In this document: positions 61,394 to 64,000 of the stretch, piece after piece
How the letters are laid out: every line of letters begins with the position of its first letter
Numbering within the stretch: the first letter of the stretch is position 1
From: an uncultured Rhodospirillales bacterium
Lineage (GTDB): Bacteria; Pseudomonadota; Alphaproteobacteria; Acetobacterales; Acetobacteraceae
Assembly (NCBI GenBank): GCA_903835235.1
Contig: CAILMF010000055.1
Coordinates: 186,001-250,000, forward strand
Reading direction: 5' to 3'
Length of the DNA stretch: 64,000 nucleotides
Notes under the pieces: generated by a model
What the model was told of the DNA's origin: nothing
Database searches by the model: none
Seen by the model: only the letters and a program-made list of their open reading frames with translations
Position numbers and translations under genes: made by a program

Positions 61394-62814
61394 CAGGCCG
61401 GCAGCACCTGGCCCAGCACCCGGGCGAAATTGCCGCCCAGCAACTGCCCCACCTCGGCCTGGCCGAAGCCTGTCGCCAGCAGCTCCGCCGCCAGCTCCGG
61501 CGTCTGCCGGTAGCTGCTGTAGGCCGCCGTCCCCAGCAGCCCCAGCATGTCGCTGCCAATGCCGACATGCGCCACGCCAACCACCTCGGCCAGCCGGGCC
61601 ATGCCCTCGGCATAGCGCCGCAGCGTCGGGAAGATCGTGCTCGGCGGCCATACCCCGATCACCCCGCCGGTCTCGGCGATGGCCCGGGCATGGTCGCTGG
61701 GGATGGTCCGCGTCCGCCCCGGCGGATTGTTGTTCAGCGAGGTATGCGACAGCACGATCGGGTGGCGGCTCACCTCGGCGGCGCCACGCACCGTGGCCAG
61801 CGTGGCATGCGCCAGGTCCACCACCACGCCCAGGGCATTGCATTCCCGCACCACCGCGGCGCCGGCCGCGCTCAGCCCGTTATGCTCGGGCCGGTCGGTC
61901 TGGATGTCGCCCAGCTCGTTCACCCGGTAATGCACCAGTTGCAGGTGGCGCAGCCGATGCTGGGCGAAGGCCGCAGCCAGCCGCTCGGGCCGGCCCTCCA
62001 GGAAATCCGCGCCCTCGGCCGCCACCAGCACCGCCGGGGCTGCGCCGGGGGCCATGGCCGTGCGCAGGCTGGCCTGGTCGGTCACCACCGCCAGCCCCTG
62101 GGTCTGCACCACCTCGGCCAGCCGGGCGAAGGCGGCCTCGGCATGGCGCGCCAGCTCGCCCGGCTCGGGGTCCCGCACCGCCTGAATGCGGGTGCCGTTG
62201 ACCACCTGGGTCACCGGCGTATCCGCCACCATGGCCAGCGCGATCAGGCGCATGCCGCCTTCCTGCATCGGCGCCGCCACCGGGGTGAAGGGCCGGGCGC
62301 CGGTGCGGCTGATGATGACCCGCCCGGCATGGCTGTGCAGGTCCATCGGCGTGGCGGCGGCCACCAGCCGGCGGGCCTGGTCCAGCGCCCCCTCGGCCAG
62401 CGGCGGTGGCGCGGCGCAGCCGGCGGTGGCGGCCACGCAGGCCAGCGGCAGGCCGGACAGCGCGGCGCGCCGGCTCAGCCCCGGGCGCCTGGCCCAGGGA
62501 CCAGGCGGGCTGACCCGCCCGAGCGGCGTTGCCTCGGCCAATTGCCAGCGCCAGCCGGCGGCGTCATCCGGCGGCAGCGGCGCCCAGCGCCCGGCGATGC
62601 GGATGGCGCCGCCGCTGGGCGCCGGCAGCGCGGCTGCCGCCATGACCTCAACGGTATGGGCAGGGTTGGGCGGGCAGCCCAGGCAGCACTCCGGCTGCGG
62701 CACCAGCAGGCCATAGCCCGGCGAGGGCGGCGCCTCCAACGGCGCCAACCAGCCTTCCAGCTCCACCCATTGGCCCGGGGCGGCGGTGGGCAGGCTGGCC
62801 CAGGAAAGGCGCAT
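61393..62814 (-). CDS. Membrane dipeptidase (peptidase M19) with N-terminal beta domain and internal Tat/lipobox signal
   Basis: 473 residues. Residues 1-100 form a separate domain (WVELEGWLAPLEAPPSPGYG; PQPECCLGCPPNP) resembling DUF3299-type lipoprotein domains. Near 105-133 comes a Tat-like signal with lipobox, RRPGLSRRAALSGLPLA then TAGC. The M19 domain follows: DLHSHAGR, LVAAEGADFLEG, LVHYRVNELGDIQTD, VVVDLAHATLATV, PIVLSHTSLNN, VGIGSDMLGLLG, with metal-ligand His/Asp/Glu. M19 enzymes cleave dipeptides, often D-configured. No start codon lies between domain and signal, so the internal signal is odd. It might be two fused genes. Downstream is the 69-bp array. Confidence 0.85.
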   Translation of the reverse strand: MRLSWASLPTAAPGQWVELEGWLAPLEAPPSPGYGLLVPQPECCLGCPPNPAHTVEVMAAAALPAPSGGAIRIAGRWAPLPPDDAAGWRWQLAEATPLGRVSPPGPWARRPGLSRRAALSGLPLACVAATAGCAAPPPLAEGALDQARRLVAAATPMDLHSHAGRVIISRTGARPFTPVAAPMQEGGMRLIALAMVADTPVTQVVNGTRIQAVRDPEPGELARHAEAAFARLAEVVQTQGLAVVTDQASLRTAMAPGAAPAVLVAAEGADFLEGRPERLAAAFAQHRLRHLQLVHYRVNELGDIQTDRPEHNGLSAAGAAVVRECNALGVVVDLAHATLATVRGAAEVSRHPIVLSHTSLNNNPPGRTRTIPSDHARAIAETGGVIGVWPPSTIFPTLRRYAEGMARLAEVVGVAHVGIGSDMLGLLGTAAYSSYRQTPELAAELLATGFGQAEVGQLLGGNFARVLGQVLPA

Positions 62815-62941
62815 GCGAGGAGGTCCGTGGTTGCCGTGAACCCCAGGCTGACCCGCCGCCAGCCGCCACGCAAGATTCGCCCGTTGCCGCGCGGCGCCGG
62901 TGCGGCTATCAAGCGCGCCACCCAGCGCCCCGTGCGCGTGT

Positions 62942-63016
<75 letters not shown>

Positions 63017-63100
63017 TTCTTTTCAATGCCTTAGAGGCGACTAAGCTAGGCTCTTTCAGCCGCTTAGGCTCTCCATAGGCTCCAAGACTCGGCCGGTAGG

Positions 63101-63127
63101 AAAAAAGAAAGCCCCCTTGCGAGGGCT
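63101..63127 (-). terminator. Rho-independent terminator of the 63135-63566 gene
   Basis: Minus strand: AGCCCTC-GCAA-GGGGGCT, a 7-bp stem (one G-T pair) with a GCAA tetraloop, followed by TTCTTTTTT. It begins 8 bp after the stop. Confidence 0.8.
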
Positions 63128-63134
63128 CCTTGGT

Positions 63135-63566
63135 TCACTTCGCCTTCCGAGTCCTGCCCGTGAGCGACTTGCTGCGGGCTTCCTGGAGCGTGCGAATCGG
63201 CGCGTCCATCTCCCCTTTCTGCACCGCCGCGATAACGGCATCGTAGAAAGGAACTAGGTCGTCCGCTTTCTCCCCCACGAAGATAGCAAAGTCGTTCTTC
63301 TCGTTGAGGGGAATTGGGAGCTGCCCGTAGCGGAGCGTCGTCCACCACCCATCCATGTTCTGATAGAACCAGGTGGACGTGGAGCGGGTTTTGCCTTCCG
63401 CTTTCGGGATAGGCTTGCCGTCAATGGTCAGTTGGGCATAGCCCTTCTGAACACCGATAGCTTCGAGCACCTTGCCCTTGGCAATGTCGAGCGGGTTGCC
63501 CTTCTTCGTACCAGTGGTCTTGGTGAGTGGAGCGGTCTTGCGACCCTTTAGGAAACTCAGAGCCAT
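63135..63566 (-). CDS. Hypothetical protein, prophage/island-like
   Basis: 143 residues, with an AAGGAGG ribosome-binding site 5 bases before ATG 63566. Lys/Arg-rich N-terminus (ALSFLKGRKTAPLTKTTGT) and a core YAQLTIDGKPIPKAEGKTRS, WFYQNMDGWWTTLRYGQLPI, then FAIFVGEKADDLVPFYDAVI. No domain recognised. The codons are clearly less GC-biased than everything left of the tRNA, pointing to recent acquisition. Confidence 0.75.
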   Translation of the reverse strand: MALSFLKGRKTAPLTKTTGTKKGNPLDIAKGKVLEAIGVQKGYAQLTIDGKPIPKAEGKTRSTSTWFYQNMDGWWTTLRYGQLPIPLNEKNDFAIFVGEKADDLVPFYDAVIAAVQKGEMDAPIRTLQEARSKSLTGRTRKAK

Positions 63567-63594
63567 GCTGTCCTCCTTGGAGCTAGTCTACCAT

Positions 63595-63603
63595 ATCATA
63601 CCA
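63595..63603 (-). promoter_or_regulatory. Extended -10 promoter for the 63135-63566 gene
   Basis: Minus strand TGGTATGAT: a TATGAT -10 hexamer with the extended TG motif, 29 bases upstream of the ATG. No good -35 is present, as is usual for extended -10 promoters. Confidence 0.35.
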
Positions 63604-63688
63604 CAGGCTACAGGATCACAGTGAGTGAAAAGTAGTGTGTATTGCACTGCGAACCAATCAGCATGTTTCATCATGTGGTATACCGAAT

Positions 63689-63943
63689 CTAGGATTGTAA
63701 GCGGTGGTATGAGAATCCGTATGGATCGCGCTCTTCTGGGCTTTCAGTGAGGAAGCCGCTGCGACGTAGCTCGGATAGCCTTCCATTGCACTCAGATATA
63801 TACATGACGTGCTTGAAGTATCGGGCACTCACATAGTCTCCGTCGCTATCTTTTTTGAGGTACAGCTTTGGGACCTTTGACGCTCCCACCTGGAGACGTT
63901 GCAGCACGTCCAGGATTATTTGCCCCTGCGTTAGTTTTTTCAT
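63689..63943 (-). CDS. Hypothetical protein, phage-like (possible winged helix)
   Basis: 84 residues from ATG 63943. MKKLTQGQIILDVLQRLQVG at the start and YISECNGRLSELRRSGFLTE near the end have the look of a small winged-helix DNA-binding protein of phages (recognition helix RLSELRR, wing GFLTE). AT-richer than the core genome. No strong ribosome-binding site is seen. The gene it serves is probably beyond the window. Confidence 0.6.
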   Translation of the reverse strand: MKKLTQGQIILDVLQRLQVGASKVPKLYLKKDSDGDYVSARYFKHVMYISECNGRLSELRRSGFLTESPEERDPYGFSYHRLQS

Positions 63944-64000
63944 CTTTGATGGCGCTAGCTGCTAAACGGCGATCTGTCGCCCATATCTCAAACACCTGGT

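Noticed and set aside
58316-61843. Very long minus-strand frame of more than 1,100 codons
   Set aside because: It is the antisense of hemY and mic60 continued through the repeat array; no domain, start signal or codon bias supports it.
63846-64000. Partial minus-strand frame entering from the right edge (FEIWATDRRLAASAIKDEK)
   Set aside because: It could be the end of a gene but overlaps the 63689-63943 gene in another frame by about 100 bp and has no support; not called.

Overview
The window is high-GC DNA (roughly 70% by eye, strong G/C preference at third codon positions) from an alphaproteobacterium. Gene content (Bug-type solute receptors, phasin, alphaproteobacterial Mic60/HemY beside hem genes, UbiK next to lgt, GlsB-type membrane protein) suggests Acetobacteraceae, perhaps Roseomonas-like. 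That placement is inference from gene families and order; no 16S rRNA gene is present.

Layout. 1-5.7 kb: 5' end of an amidase gene, an OpgH/MdoH glucosyltransferase, a hybrid histidine kinase and an alpha/beta-hydrolase remnant. 6.0-13.1 kb: a LysR regulator divergent from a tightly packed six-gene catabolic cluster (CoA-ester lyase, class III CoA-transferase, flavin monooxygenase, Bug receptor, AtuA-like DUF1446, DUF4387). 13.1-13.5 kb: two broken ABC receptor gene ends facing away from each other. 13.6-19.4 kb: a sensor kinase, response regulator and response-regulator/adenylate-cyclase trio with overlapping ends, then an intact ABC receptor of the same family as the broken ones. 28.6-19.4 kb (minus strand): a ten-gene operon-like run with a complete Dpp/Opp-type ABC importer plus a mandelate-racemase-family enzyme, an epimerase/reductase, a RidA protein, a cupin-like protein and an arylformamidase-like hydrolase. 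29.0-32.5 kb: LigJ-type hydratase, histidine phosphatase, GST and prs.

32.7-43.7 kb is mainly housekeeping: lipoprotein, pgeF, MidA-type methyltransferase, lgt and rfaD on the minus strand; ubiK, a YbjN protein, proC, a TetR regulator and phasin on the plus strand; then GlsB protein, a 41-residue membrane peptide, mobA, fdhD and a LysM protein. 43.8-50.6 kb: secreted protein, NUDIX hydrolase, pgk, lipoprotein, gap and tkt (the glycolysis/Calvin-type trio in one orientation). 50.7-59.8 kb: a pesticin/lysozyme-like secreted protein, a chemoreceptor with PAS and PilZ ends, tsaD, and a heme run hemC-(CBU_0592-like)-hemD-mic60-hemY.

60.3-61.4 kb holds a striking array of about twelve 69/75-bp units with a 282-bp higher-order duplication. 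It is followed by an unusual M19 dipeptidase carrying an internal Tat/lipobox signal. At 62,942 a tRNA-Thr(CGT) marks an abrupt drop in GC; the two small AT-richer genes beyond it look like the edge of a prophage or island.

At least eight intergenic sites carry doublets of short palindromes that belong to related families (REP/BIME-like). They sit at operon ends, and two of them supply the stop codon of the neighbouring gene.
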